DNA from: Deltaproteobacteria bacterium | GTDB taxonomy: Bacteria; Myxococcota_A; UBA9160; UBA4427 | Assembly: GCA_002719955.1 (NCBI GenBank) | Contig: PBFW01000013.1 | Coordinates: 1-64,000 of the forward strand | Length of the DNA: 64,000 bases | Reading direction: 5' to 3' | Shown: one piece after another, positions 26,231-35,101 of the stretch | Numbering within the stretch: the stretch's first letter is position 1 | How the letters are laid out: every line of letters starts with the position of its first letter | Made by a program: the position numbers and the translations under genes | The notes under the pieces: model-generated | Database searches by the model: none | What the model saw: only the letters and a program-made list of their open reading frames with translations | What the model was told of the DNA's origin: nothing

Positions 26231-27295
26231 TCAGCCGTCCTCCCGCACCGAGTGGGGAGGACGACCGACGAGCGAATCCGATCGATCGCGCAGGACCTGC
26301 TCCGCCTCCGACACCGTGTCGCGCACGATCTCGCTGCATGACTTCGCGCCGCCGATCGCGCCGACGACCTGACCACCGGGAACGGTGCCCTGCTCGTAAT
26401 CCCCCCCCATCAGGCCCTCGAAGGTATTGCCCGCGATCTGTGCCTGCCCCAGCGCCTTGCGAATATCCGGTCCGCCGCGAAGTGCTGCGCGCAGGACTTC
26501 GGGCCAAGACAGACGCAGCGCCCTCTTGACCTTCGCGACGCTGCGAAGCGCCTCGAGAGGGGACATCGAGCGGGCCATCGCATCGACCCGCTCGGTCTTC
26601 AGGAAGCGCGTCCCTGCCCCGTCGATCCGATCGGTGTAGATCGTGTCGAGTTCGCTGATGCCGTAGGCGAAATCCTTGACGCGATCGTGCATCGGACTCT
26701 CCCGGGAGAGGGCGAAGCGCGTCCCCATGGAAATGCCCTCGGCCCCCAGAACGAGCGCCGCGGCGAGCCCTCGACCATCGCTGAATCCCCCAGCGGCGAT
26801 CACGGGTAGATCCACCGCGCTCGCGACCAGGGGCACGACGATCAATGTCGTCGCATCGCCCCCGTGGCCCGCCGCTTCGTGACCCGTGACCAGCAGCCCA
26901 TCGGCGCCCTTGCGCTGCGCGCTCTGCGCGTGGCGCGTATTCGTCACCGTGCTCAAGATCTTGCCACCGTATGCATGCACAGCCTCGATGATCCACGGCC
27001 GGATCCCCAATGAGAGATTGACGACCGGAACCCCCTCCTCGATCAGGACGCGCGCATTCGCTTCCGCGGTCTCGAATTCCAGAGCGATATTGGCACCGAA
27101 GGGTCGACTCGTCCGAGCGCGGATCTCCCGGACGAACTCGCGCACCTCCTCCGGATTCAAGGTCGCCGTCGCGAGCAATCCGAGCCCACCCGCCTCGGAA
27201 ACCGCCACCACGAGCTGCGGAAGAGAGACGAAACCCATCCCCGCGCAGAGAATCGGATATTCGATCCCGAGCATTTCAGTCAGTTCGGTCTTCAT
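26231..27295 (-). CDS. Nitronate monooxygenase / 2-nitropropane dioxygenase-like flavoprotein
   Basis: This 354-residue TIM-barrel flavoprotein has the N-terminus GIEYPILCAGMGFVS, the GHEAAGHGG motif with His139/His144 in the FMN region, and the AAGGFSDGRGLAAALVLGAEG phosphate-binding segment. The family oxidises alkyl nitronates, but many members near fatty-acid genes have other roles, including enoyl reductase-like activity (FabK relatives). The ATG at 27295 overlaps the stop of the FadD19-like ligase (ATGA), so it acts in the same pathway. A function in CoA-ester redox chemistry is therefore as likely as nitronate detoxification. Confidence 0.85.
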   Translation of the reverse strand: MKTELTEMLGIEYPILCAGMGFVSLPQLVVAVSEAGGLGLLATATLNPEEVREFVREIRARTSRPFGANIALEFETAEANARVLIEEGVPVVNLSLGIRPWIIEAVHAYGGKILSTVTNTRHAQSAQRKGADGLLVTGHEAAGHGGDATTLIVVPLVASAVDLPVIAAGGFSDGRGLAAALVLGAEGISMGTRFALSRESPMHDRVKDFAYGISELDTIYTDRIDGAGTRFLKTERVDAMARSMSPLEALRSVAKVKRALRLSWPEVLRAALRGGPDIRKALGQAQIAGNTFEGLMGGDYEQGTVPGGQVVGAIGGAKSCSEIVRDTVSEAEQVLRDRSDSLVGRPPHSVREDG

Positions 27296-28935
27296 TCTTG
27301 CTTCCCTCCATCGACCTGTTCTCGAATCCAAGCCAGGTCGACTTTGCCCGCCGGTCCGCGCCGGATCTCATCGCGGAAGAGGATGGTCCTCGGCGTCTTG
27401 AAGCCCGCCATCCGACCCGCGCAGGCTTCGATCAGTTGACGCTCACTTGCCGCTTCCCCCGACTCGAGCGCAACGACGGCAACGACCTCCTCGCCCAGGC
27501 GTTCGTTCGGCCGTCCGACCACCGCGACGTCATTCACCGATGGAAACGACATCAGGATCGCCTCCACCTCTTCTGCGAAGACCTTCTCGCCCCCGGAATT
27601 GATCTTCGCCGAGTCGCGCCCCAGGAACTCCAACTCGCCAACACCGCGCCAGCGCGCGCGGTCGCCCGGAACGACGTATCGAATATCGTCGATCTCGAGG
27701 AAGGTCTCCGCCGTCTTCTTGGCATCACCGAGGTAACCGAGCGGGATCGGTCCACTCCGAGCAAGCCAGCCGGGCTCCGGATCTCCGGGGTCGAGGGGCG
27801 CGCTCTTCTGCGCGTTCAGCAGCGTCGTCCCCAATCCCAGCGCAAAACCGCCTGCGGCCACACCCTCGGCCGCCGTGCTGATATTGGACGCCTGCCCCCC
27901 GGTTTCCGACGACCCCACCCCCTCGACAACAGCGACATGAGGCAGGCGTTCGAGCAACTGCCTCTTCGCGCGATCGCTCAGGGCCGCCCCCCCGCTCACG
28001 ATCATCTGGAGCGCCCCCAGGTCGAATGAATGAGTCCTCAGCGCCTCGATACAGGGGCGCGCCATCGCATCGCCGACGAGAACGGTCATGTTCACCCGCT
28101 CCCGCTGCATGCACTCCAGAATGGAAGGCGCGTCGAAGCGCTCGGGGATTTCTGGAATGATCACCGTACCGCCGGCATTCCACATTCCCAGGGCGGCGGC
28201 GTGACCCGCGACGTGCATGAAGGGTGCCTGCGGCAAGACGCGAATCAAACTCGACTTCGCGCGCTCGACGATCTCATCCATACTTTCGAAGGGCAACCCG
28301 TCCTCGCGGCGACCGTTCATGTTCGCGAGAAAGATATCGGCCTGTCGCCACAAGACGGCCTTGGGAGCCCCCGTCGTTCCGCCAGTGTAGGTCAAGTAGA
28401 GGTCGTCCGGTGAACAGTCCTGCACCGAACGCTCGGCCGATGAAGAAGTCAGGGCCTCTTCGTACCAGCGGGCACCGGACACGAGAGGTGCACCCGATTC
28501 GTCCTCGACTTGCAGAAGACCCTGCAGTCTCGGCAATTCTGCGGCGATCTTCTCGACGCGTTCCGCAAAACGGGAATGAAAGATCAACGCGACCGCATTC
28601 GAGTCACGCAGGATTTGAACCAGTTCGTGATCGACGAATCGATAGTTCAGATTGACGGGAACGGTTCGACTCTTGAACGCGCCGATCATCCCTTCGAGAT
28701 ATTCGTTCCCGTTATGAAGATAGAGTGCTACGTGGTCCTGCCCCGATTGCCAATCGCATAATCCGCTTCGGTCACGGCAAGAGCCAAGCCCCTCTCCCGC
28801 GAGGTGATTCGCGAGCCGGCGGGAGCGCTCGGCTGTCTGCGCCCACGTGAATCGGCGGTCGCGAAAGACCAGACATTCCCGTTCGGGAATGGCCGCGGCG
28901 ATCGCCTCGTGGACCTGCGCAAGATTGAATTCCAT
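27292..28935 (-). CDS. FadD19-like long-chain/steroid acyl-CoA ligase
   Basis: This 547-residue ANL ligase has the P-loop LTYTGGTTGAPKAVLWR, the VGSSETGGQAS motif, an AETFLEIDDIRYVVPGDRA segment and INSGGEKVFAEEVE hinge, and the C-terminal Lys of GPAGKVDLAW. From memory, this combination is the pattern of mycobacterial FadD19, which activates C24-branched sterol side chains, and of related FadD3/FadD17 enzymes. An apparent 12-residue insertion around SCRDRSGLCDWQ departs from family sequences. The ATG at 28935 follows GGGGAAGG, and a perfect TATAAT lies upstream at about 28976-28981. It is coupled to the nitronate monooxygenase-like gene and divergent from a TetR gene. Confidence 0.85.
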   Translation of the reverse strand: MEFNLAQVHEAIAAAIPERECLVFRDRRFTWAQTAERSRRLANHLAGEGLGSCRDRSGLCDWQSGQDHVALYLHNGNEYLEGMIGAFKSRTVPVNLNYRFVDHELVQILRDSNAVALIFHSRFAERVEKIAAELPRLQGLLQVEDESGAPLVSGARWYEEALTSSSAERSVQDCSPDDLYLTYTGGTTGAPKAVLWRQADIFLANMNGRREDGLPFESMDEIVERAKSSLIRVLPQAPFMHVAGHAAALGMWNAGGTVIIPEIPERFDAPSILECMQRERVNMTVLVGDAMARPCIEALRTHSFDLGALQMIVSGGAALSDRAKRQLLERLPHVAVVEGVGSSETGGQASNISTAAEGVAAGGFALGLGTTLLNAQKSAPLDPGDPEPGWLARSGPIPLGYLGDAKKTAETFLEIDDIRYVVPGDRARWRGVGELEFLGRDSAKINSGGEKVFAEEVEAILMSFPSVNDVAVVGRPNERLGEEVVAVVALESGEAASERQLIEACAGRMAGFKTPRTILFRDEIRRGPAGKVDLAWIREQVDGGKQE

Positions 28936-28993
28936 GCCTTCCCCGACCCGAGGAGTAGAATTTCAGATTCTAGATTATTATATGACTGTCGTC

Positions 28994-29004
28994 CAATAAT
29001 ATTG
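28994..29004. promoter_or_regulatory. Palindromic operator candidate in divergent TetR/ligase promoter
   Basis: CAATA-A-TATTG is a perfect 11-bp palindrome between the ligase start (28935) and the TetR start (29037). It overlaps the first bases of the TetR -35 (29002-29007). It is well placed for repression of both divergent genes by the TetR product. Confidence 0.4.
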
Positions 29005-29030
29005 ACCCCTTGCGAGAATTCGCGTACAAC
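29002..29030 (+). promoter_or_regulatory. Promoter of TetR gene, predicted leaderless
   Basis: TTGACC (29002-29007) and TACAAC (29025-29030) are separated by 17 bp. Matches to consensus are five of six and four of six. The predicted start of transcription coincides with the ATG at 29037, and there is no Shine-Dalgarno sequence, so leaderless translation is likely. Confidence 0.5.
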
Positions 29031-29036
29031 TCTCCC

Positions 29037-29615
29037 ATGCCCAAGGTCGTAAACCACGCTGATCGCCGAACCGAGATTGCCAATGCGGCGGCCCGCATCA
29101 TGGCCTCCAGGGGACTGGGAAATACCACCGTCCGGGATATCGCCCGAGAAGCGGGTTTTACCTCCGGAATCCTGGCGCACTATTTCCGGGACAAGGACGA
29201 GGTCCTCTCCCACGCGCTCCAACTCCTGGACGATCGATCCGCAGAGCGCTTCGGCCCTGCCCTGTCGAGCAGCGACCCGATCCAGGCGGTCTTCGAGGAC
29301 GGAATGCCCCTCGATCCCGATCGAGAGGTCGATTCCAGGGCTCGAATCCAGTTCTGGGCCCGCGCGCTCTCGAGCGATGATCTGGCCAGCCAACAAGCCA
29401 CCAGCTTCAAATCATGGATCGCGGCGACGCGAGCTCTTCTGCGGGCCCGCCAGGCACGCGGCGAGCTCGGAGAAGACCTGAAGATCGAGCCCGTCTCGGA
29501 GGTTCTCGTCGCGCTCGTCGTCGGGGCGGGTGTATTGGCCGTCTTCCTCCCCAAGCGCTCCCGCCGAGCATTCGTTCGCCGAATCGTCGACACCGCGACG
29601 AACGCACTCTTCTAG
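29037..29615 (+). CDS. TetR family transcriptional regulator (BetI-like)
   Basis: This 192-residue regulator has the helix-turn-helix GNTTVRDIAREAGFTSGILAHYF, closest in pattern to the BetI/AcrR branch with a ligand domain of about 130 residues. The ATG at 29037 is preferred to a TTG at 29010: it begins MPKVVNHADRR, and the promoter at 29002-29030 predicts a transcript starting right at it. It is divergent from the FadD19-like ligase/nitronate monooxygenase pair, which it probably represses until an acyl-CoA ligand binds. An 11-bp palindrome overlaps its -35. Confidence 0.87.
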   Translation: MPKVVNHADRRTEIANAAARIMASRGLGNTTVRDIAREAGFTSGILAHYFRDKDEVLSHALQLLDDRSAERFGPALSSSDPIQAVFEDGMPLDPDREVDSRARIQFWARALSSDDLASQQATSFKSWIAATRALLRARQARGELGEDLKIEPVSEVLVALVVGAGVLAVFLPKRSRRAFVRRIVDTATNALF

Positions 29616-29697
29616 ATCTCGCGAGATTCGCTGGCCACTCGAGAATCGAGCCCGAAGGACCCGACGACCCCGATCGAATGGGTTCGTGGGCGACCTG

Positions 29698-30861
29698 CTA
29701 GCGACCGACGAGACTGAATCCGTTGTCTCGCAGGACCCAACGCTGCGCGTCGGCGGGCAGGTGACCGATCAGCTCCTGGAAGTCGGCGGGATTTGCCAAA
29801 CCCTCCGCGTGCGGATAATCCGATCCGAGTGCCAGCATTTCGTGACCCACCTGATCGATGATGCTCGCGACATCGTCCTCGGGATAGGGGGCGACCAACA
29901 CGTGGCGCCGTGCAATCTCCGTCGGCCTTTCCTCGAGGGGCCCGCCGATCCATGGTCCGTTTCGCCCCATTCCCCTCATTTTGTCGATTCGGCTCATGAA
30001 ATAAGGAAGCCAACCAGCCCCGTTCTCGACACTCGCCACCTTGATATTCGGGAAACGGCCGAAGACGTTGTCGTAGATGAGCTGTGAGATCGCCGCCATG
30101 ACTGCGACATCTCCATAGCTGTTCAGCCACTGCCAGGCGGCAAATTTGAAGACATGTACATCCGGCTCATAGCCCCAATCCGGAGCGAGCGCCGCGTTAT
30201 GCCCCCCCTCTCCCTGATGGAAGAGCACCGCGACCCGGGCCTCGTTCAGCCGCGCCCAGAAGGGATCGAAGTAGGGATCGCCCGCAGAGCGACCATACGC
30301 GTGCCCCGGTCGCAGATTGATACATCGCGCGCCCTTGGCGATCACGCGATCGAGCTCCTCGACCGCCATGTCGAGATCGCGAAGGGACATCGCCGCGGGG
30401 CAGAAAATACGATCCTGGAACGCGTACCCCCAATCGTCTTCGATCCAACGATTGAGCGCCCGCAGATGTGCGTAGAGAGCCCGGGGATCCTCGATGCGAT
30501 GTTCGGTCGAAACCGCAGTCGAAAACATCGCGCAGGCCTCGATCCCCTGCTGGTCCATCAACTTGATGCGCTCGTTTCGGTCGCGAAACCCGGGCAACGG
30601 GGGCATCAGACCGTAACCCTCACCCTCTTCGCCGACCTTCAACTTCCTCAGATATTCCTTGAGCGAACCGGGCCGCAGCACCCAGTCCTCCTGACCGGGC
30701 TTGCGCTCCCGGCCGTCTCCGAACTGCTTTTCCTCTCCGAAGAGCAGAAAGGCCGTGCTGAACTGGCCCTGGAATTCTGGCTCGAGATGGCGCGTGAACG
30801 CGTCTTCGCGCTCGTAGAAATGGTTGTCCAGATCGAAGAGCCCATAACCCCGTTCCGCCAT
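29698..30861 (-). CDS. Amidohydrolase family 2 (ACMSD-like) protein
   Basis: This 387-residue metal-dependent TIM-barrel hydrolase belongs to the amidohydrolase 2 branch. The N-terminal FDLDNHFYE (9-17) replaces the usual DxDSHxxE, VLFHQGEGG supplies a His, and LGSDYPHAEG near the C-terminus supplies the Asp ligand. Relatives include decarboxylases (ACMSD, gamma-resorcylate) and ring-opening lactone or diketone hydrolases, often next to aromatic or terpenoid catabolic genes. The ATG at 30861 has an excellent GGGAGG 5-6 nt upstream. It is divergent from the FAS1-like dehydratase gene, with 203 bp between. A decarboxylase or hydrolase role is inferred. Confidence 0.85.
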   Translation of the reverse strand: MAERGYGLFDLDNHFYEREDAFTRHLEPEFQGQFSTAFLLFGEEKQFGDGRERKPGQEDWVLRPGSLKEYLRKLKVGEEGEGYGLMPPLPGFRDRNERIKLMDQQGIEACAMFSTAVSTEHRIEDPRALYAHLRALNRWIEDDWGYAFQDRIFCPAAMSLRDLDMAVEELDRVIAKGARCINLRPGHAYGRSAGDPYFDPFWARLNEARVAVLFHQGEGGHNAALAPDWGYEPDVHVFKFAAWQWLNSYGDVAVMAAISQLIYDNVFGRFPNIKVASVENGAGWLPYFMSRIDKMRGMGRNGPWIGGPLEERPTEIARRHVLVAPYPEDDVASIIDQVGHEMLALGSDYPHAEGLANPADFQELIGHLPADAQRWVLRDNGFSLVGR

Positions 30862-31064
30862 TCGGACCTCCCTATTTACGCCGCGATCGCCTGTTGTGAG
30901 AAAGACTAGAGCGCGAATCATTCGGATTCAATTCGCCTTCAAGGCGGGACGAAGCGCGGATCGACACCAGAAGAGCCGTCCTGGAGGCAGCAAAAGTGAA
31001 TTGAAGTTGAATTTCCCAGCGTCTAGGATCTTCGATCCCCGATGGGAAAGAAGGAGAGATCGCG

Positions 31065-32234
31065 ATGCTCGACACCTCGGACCTCGACCGCTGGATCGGT
31101 GTTCCACTCACCGGCGGTGACATCGTCGAAGAGATCCACGTCAATGATATCCGTCGCTGGGCGCAGGGCATGCAGAACCCCTACCCGCTCCACCACGACC
31201 GCAAATGGGCGAAAGAGAGCCGATTCGGAGACATCGTCGCCGCCCCCTCCTTCACCGTGAACACCACCTGGGGACACGGCGCCGAACCCTCGGTCCAGGG
31301 CATCGTGCCGGGAACCCATATGCTCTTCGGTGGCGATGAGTGGTGGTTCTACGGACCGCGTATCCGATCCGGCGACGTGATCCGCTGCGAGAAGATGCTC
31401 TTCGACTACGTCCAGAAGGAGACCGCCTTTGCGGGCCCGACTGTCTTCTCTCGCGGCGACACGACCTACGTCAACCAGAAAGGTCAGCTGGTCGCCAAAC
31501 AGCGCTCGACCTCGATCCGCTATCTCGCCGAAGAGGCGGCCAAGCGAGTCGCCCAGGACCAGGGCGTCGACCCCGAGTGGACGGACGAACAGATCCACCA
31601 GATCGACGAGGAGAAGATGGACTACTACAAGTCCTATCTCGACCTGGGACACGACCGCCGGCTGATCGTGAGCGTCGGCGAAAAGCTTCAGCGACGCCCG
31701 ATCGGACCACATACGACCCAGACTTTCACGACGGAATGGCGCTCCTGCCTGTTTACCGTCTGGAGCGCCACGAACTACGACTATATCGGGACGGAGTCCA
31801 CGACCGAGAAGGCGGGCTGGCTGCCGGAGATGACGAAGGATTTCGAAGGTGGACAGATCGACCCCGCCCGCACCGACGGCCTCTATCTCGGCCCCTCGCG
31901 CGGACACACACAGACGCGCTACGCAAAGATGATCGGGATGCCACGCGGCTATGGCTACGGCGCCTCGATGGGAGCCTGGATGCTCGACTACGTGAGCAAT
32001 TGGGGCGGGGAATGGGCTGACATCCAGCACGCGAACCTGAAATACCGGGCGCCCGCCCTGACCGGAGACGTCACCTATCTGGATGGTGAAGTGATCGCGG
32101 TGGATTTCGATCGCCAGAACAACCGTCCGCTCGTCACCCTGCGCATCTCGATGACCGATCAGCTCGGGACCGTGATGGCCGTCGGCGATGTGGAAACATT
32201 GCTGCCCTCCGAAACCGCACCGGAGCAGGAATAG
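31065..32234 (+). CDS. FAS1-like dehydratase / MaoC double hot-dog protein
   Basis: This 389-residue protein has a MaoC-N/FAS1-like dehydratase domain (VNDIRRWAQGMQNPYPLHHD, VAAPSFTVNTTWGHG, HMLFGGDEWWFYGP) and a second hot-dog half (GPHTTQTFTTEWRS, MPRGYGYGASMGAW, LTGDVTYLDGEV). Such double hot-dog proteins hydrate enoyl-CoA thioesters. The ATG follows AAGGAGAG. It leads a plus-strand run with an LLM oxidoreductase and an acyl-CoA ligase. A close paralogue of exactly the same length lies at 53512, also next to a ligase of the same subgroup, so a duplicated dehydratase-ligase module is present. The substrate is likely a bulky CoA ester. Confidence 0.82.
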   Translation: MLDTSDLDRWIGVPLTGGDIVEEIHVNDIRRWAQGMQNPYPLHHDRKWAKESRFGDIVAAPSFTVNTTWGHGAEPSVQGIVPGTHMLFGGDEWWFYGPRIRSGDVIRCEKMLFDYVQKETAFAGPTVFSRGDTTYVNQKGQLVAKQRSTSIRYLAEEAAKRVAQDQGVDPEWTDEQIHQIDEEKMDYYKSYLDLGHDRRLIVSVGEKLQRRPIGPHTTQTFTTEWRSCLFTVWSATNYDYIGTESTTEKAGWLPEMTKDFEGGQIDPARTDGLYLGPSRGHTQTRYAKMIGMPRGYGYGASMGAWMLDYVSNWGGEWADIQHANLKYRAPALTGDVTYLDGEVIAVDFDRQNNRPLVTLRISMTDQLGTVMAVGDVETLLPSETAPEQE

Positions 32235-32325
32235 CCCCGAACGATCGCGGGTGGAGCGGCCTCACCCTACCCTCGATCCCGATTCGCCGATCTCGGAAGC
32301 ATGGAACCCGGCGGAGGACTCCCCG

Positions 32326-33255
32326 TTGAAATTCATCCTGGGCCTACCCACCGACGACATGGAACGACGCACGGAATTCGGAACCGTCGCGGCGCTCAGT
32401 GAGATCGGAAAGGCGGCGGAGGATTTCGGCTTCGAGGGGGTCTACATCACCGACCACCCCGCGCCGACACCGAGATATATGGCTCAGGGTGGGCACCACG
32501 ACCTGGATCCACCGGTCGCGCTCGCCGTCGTCGCCGCCGCGACGACACATCTGCGTCTCATGACCAACCTCTATATCCTCGCCTTCCGCAAACCCTTCGC
32601 CGCGGCCAAGGCACTCGCGACCCTCGATTCCCTCTCCGACGGGCGACTCATTTTTGGAACCGGCACCGGCTATCTCGAGCCGGAGTTTTCGGCACTCGGC
32701 GCCGAGTTCGCCGAGCGTAACGAGCATCTCGACGAGAGCCTCGAAATCCTCAAACAGATCTGGACGGGCGCGCCCGTATGGGGCTCGGGGCGGGGCTTCG
32801 ACGCGGGTGGAAATCTTGCGCTGCCCACACCCGCCTCACACCCTCACCCGCCGATCTGGATCGGCGGGAATTCACGAAGGGCGCTGCGACGTGTGGCCGA
32901 ACACGGCGACGGCTGGCTCCCGATGCGGGTCGACAAGAACATGGCCCGTTATGTCCACTCCGCCGCGATCGAGTCTCTCGCCGATCTCCGCGGACGTCTC
33001 GAGTATCTTCACGAAGAGCTCGACCGAAGGGGGCGAACGCGTCCGGTCGACGTGATGCTGAGCCCCGTTGCCCTGGGCTACGGGGATACGGGCTTCGACC
33101 CCGGTGCGCTCCGGAACGAATTGGAGCAGCTCGCCGAACTCGGTGTGAATCATGCCGGTGTGCAATTCTCCTTTCCGGGCGCCGGGGGGCTCAAAACGCG
33201 AACGCAGCTCCTGGGCATGATGGAGAGTTTCGCGAACGACCTGATCCGGGCATGA
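32326..33255 (+). CDS. LLM class (luciferase-like) F420/FMN oxidoreductase
   Basis: This 309-residue luciferase-superfamily protein starts LKFILGLPTDDMERR and has YITDHPAPTPRYMAQGG, LMTNLYILAFRKPFAAAK and LIFGTGTGYLEPEF, the pattern of the F420-associated TIGR03619 group. The start is TTG 32326, chosen because GGAGG lies 8 nt upstream and homology begins there; earlier in-frame starts overlap the dehydratase gene with no match. It is 91 bp after the dehydratase and 58 bp before a ligase, all plus strand. The probable role is redox chemistry on the same substrate. Cofactor choice is not visible in sequence. Confidence 0.84.
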   Translation: MKFILGLPTDDMERRTEFGTVAALSEIGKAAEDFGFEGVYITDHPAPTPRYMAQGGHHDLDPPVALAVVAAATTHLRLMTNLYILAFRKPFAAAKALATLDSLSDGRLIFGTGTGYLEPEFSALGAEFAERNEHLDESLEILKQIWTGAPVWGSGRGFDAGGNLALPTPASHPHPPIWIGGNSRRALRRVAEHGDGWLPMRVDKNMARYVHSAAIESLADLRGRLEYLHEELDRRGRTRPVDVMLSPVALGYGDTGFDPGALRNELEQLAELGVNHAGVQFSFPGAGGLKTRTQLLGMMESFANDLIRA

Positions 33256-33313
33256 ACGAGCGCGCCCCCTCCGACCGCTTCGGAGTCCGCCGTGAAGCGC
33301 GGCGGGAAGTGGC

Positions 33314-35062
33314 ATGAGGGTCTCCAGCAATCTCGACCTCCCCTGCGGTCCCGCTCGTCTGACGCTCGGTTTTTTTCTCTCTGACATCGCCGCGATCCAC
33401 GGCGGCCGGGTCGCCCTGACGTCCGAGGGGCACGAGACAACCTACCGTGAGCTCGAAACCGAGGCCCGCCACCTCGCCCGCGGATTGATCGGTGCCGGTG
33501 TCGTCAAGGGCGCCCGGGTCGCGGTCCAAATGGCGAATCGACACGAGTGGATCATTTCGGCCTTCGCGACCGCTCTGGTCGGCGGCGTGCTCGTGCCGGT
33601 GAACACCTTCGCGAAGGGCGACGAACGCGACTATATCCTTCGCCACAGCGATGCCTCCCTGCTCATCCTGCAGCCCTCTCTGCTCGGACGCGACCTGCTA
33701 TGCGAATTATTCGACGACCACCCGAAACTCGCGACGGGCGAGCCGGGGCGGCTGCGTTGCCTGGCGCTGCCCCAGCTGCGTCGAGTCGTGTGTCTGGGGG
33801 ACGAAGATCGGGCGCTCGGGGTCCAGTCCTGGCAGAGCCTGCACGAATGCGGTGCGGATGTCTCCGACGCGCTGCTCGACGCGGCGACCGAAGAGGTCCA
33901 TCCCTCGGACGATGGCCTCATCATCTACACGTCCGGCACCAGCGCAAAACCGAAGGGCGTCCTTCATACCCAGCGCGCACCGGTGATCCAGAGCTATCGA
34001 CTCGCCGAGTATTTGCGCCTCTCCCAGGACGACCGCGTGCTCACGGCCCAACCCTTTTTCTGGACCGCCGGCATCGTCTGGTCACTCGGCGCGACCCTGG
34101 CAGCCGGCGGACGCATGGTGCTCCAAGAAACCTTCGTACCGGTCGAGGCGCTCGACCTGATCGAGGCCGAGCGTGTGAACGTGCTGCACGCCTGGTCCCA
34201 CCAGGAGAAGCTGCTGGCCGAGCACCCCACGACCGAGGCGCGAGACCTCTCCTGCCTGAGGAAGATCGAGTTCACCTCGCTGCTGGCGCCCGTAGCGGGC
34301 CTCGAGGAGGACGCGTGGGGGGCCTACTCGGCCTACGGCACCACCGAGACCTTCACGATGTGTTCGATGCTTCCAGCGGATGCCCCGGCGCAGATCCGCC
34401 ACGCCACACACGGCCGCGCGCTGCCCGGCATGCGGCTTCGCATCGTCGATCCTGAGAGCGGAGCAGAGCTGGGTCCGAACTCGCCGGGTGAGATCGCCGT
34501 GAAGGGCGTTACCCTGATGCGCGGCTACTACAAAGTCGAGCGCGAGGCGTTCCTCGATGATTCGGGCTTCTTCCGAACACGCGACGGCGGTCGGATCGAC
34601 GAGCGGGGCTACCTGCACTGGACCGGGCGGCTCTCCGACATGATCAAGACGGGCGGGGCGAACGTCTCGCCCGTGGAAATCGAAGCGGCGCTCGCGGATT
34701 GTCCGGGCCTGCGTGCAGGACTCGCGGTCGGAATCCCCCATCCCTCCCTCGGTGAGGTCGTGATCCTGTGCGCCCTGCCCAATCACGGCTCGGCCCCCCC
34801 CCCCGAAACGATTCGGAATTTCCTTCGAGAACGACTCGCCACCTACAAAGTGCCGCGCCACATCCTCTTCTTCGACGAAGACGAGATCGGCTTCACCGGG
34901 AGCCAAAAGATCCAGATCGGGCCCCTGCGGGAAGAAGTCGGGCGGCGCCTGGCAGAGGCAAACACCGCAATCGAGGGATTCGTGTACGGTGGGGGGGACG
35001 ATGGGGCGCTTCGAGCAAGCACGAGCGAAACGCGAATGGAACCTGAGAAGCCCCCCGCCTAG
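33314..35062 (+). CDS. AMP-binding acyl-CoA ligase
   Basis: This 582-residue ANL ligase has the P-loop IIYTSGTSAKPKGVLHT, the shared subgroup stretch AQPFFWTAGIVW, the SAYGTTETFTM motif, the hinge KTGGANVSPVEIEA and the C-terminal Lys in FTGSQKI. It is a paralogue of the ligases at 11095 and 54692. The hinge-side GDGG motif reads RDGGRID. A 25-residue C-terminal tail after the last motif is rich in Gly and Ser and not conserved with the paralogues. It follows the FAS1-like dehydratase and LLM genes, so it likely activates the substrate of that module. Confidence 0.88.
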   Translation: MRVSSNLDLPCGPARLTLGFFLSDIAAIHGGRVALTSEGHETTYRELETEARHLARGLIGAGVVKGARVAVQMANRHEWIISAFATALVGGVLVPVNTFAKGDERDYILRHSDASLLILQPSLLGRDLLCELFDDHPKLATGEPGRLRCLALPQLRRVVCLGDEDRALGVQSWQSLHECGADVSDALLDAATEEVHPSDDGLIIYTSGTSAKPKGVLHTQRAPVIQSYRLAEYLRLSQDDRVLTAQPFFWTAGIVWSLGATLAAGGRMVLQETFVPVEALDLIEAERVNVLHAWSHQEKLLAEHPTTEARDLSCLRKIEFTSLLAPVAGLEEDAWGAYSAYGTTETFTMCSMLPADAPAQIRHATHGRALPGMRLRIVDPESGAELGPNSPGEIAVKGVTLMRGYYKVEREAFLDDSGFFRTRDGGRIDERGYLHWTGRLSDMIKTGGANVSPVEIEAALADCPGLRAGLAVGIPHPSLGEVVILCALPNHGSAPPPETIRNFLRERLATYKVPRHILFFDEDEIGFTGSQKIQIGPLREEVGRRLAEANTAIEGFVYGGGDDGALRASTSETRMEPEKPPA

Positions 35063-35101
35063 CTTTCAACCTCACAAAATAATCACCCGAGGAGAGACGA
35101 A

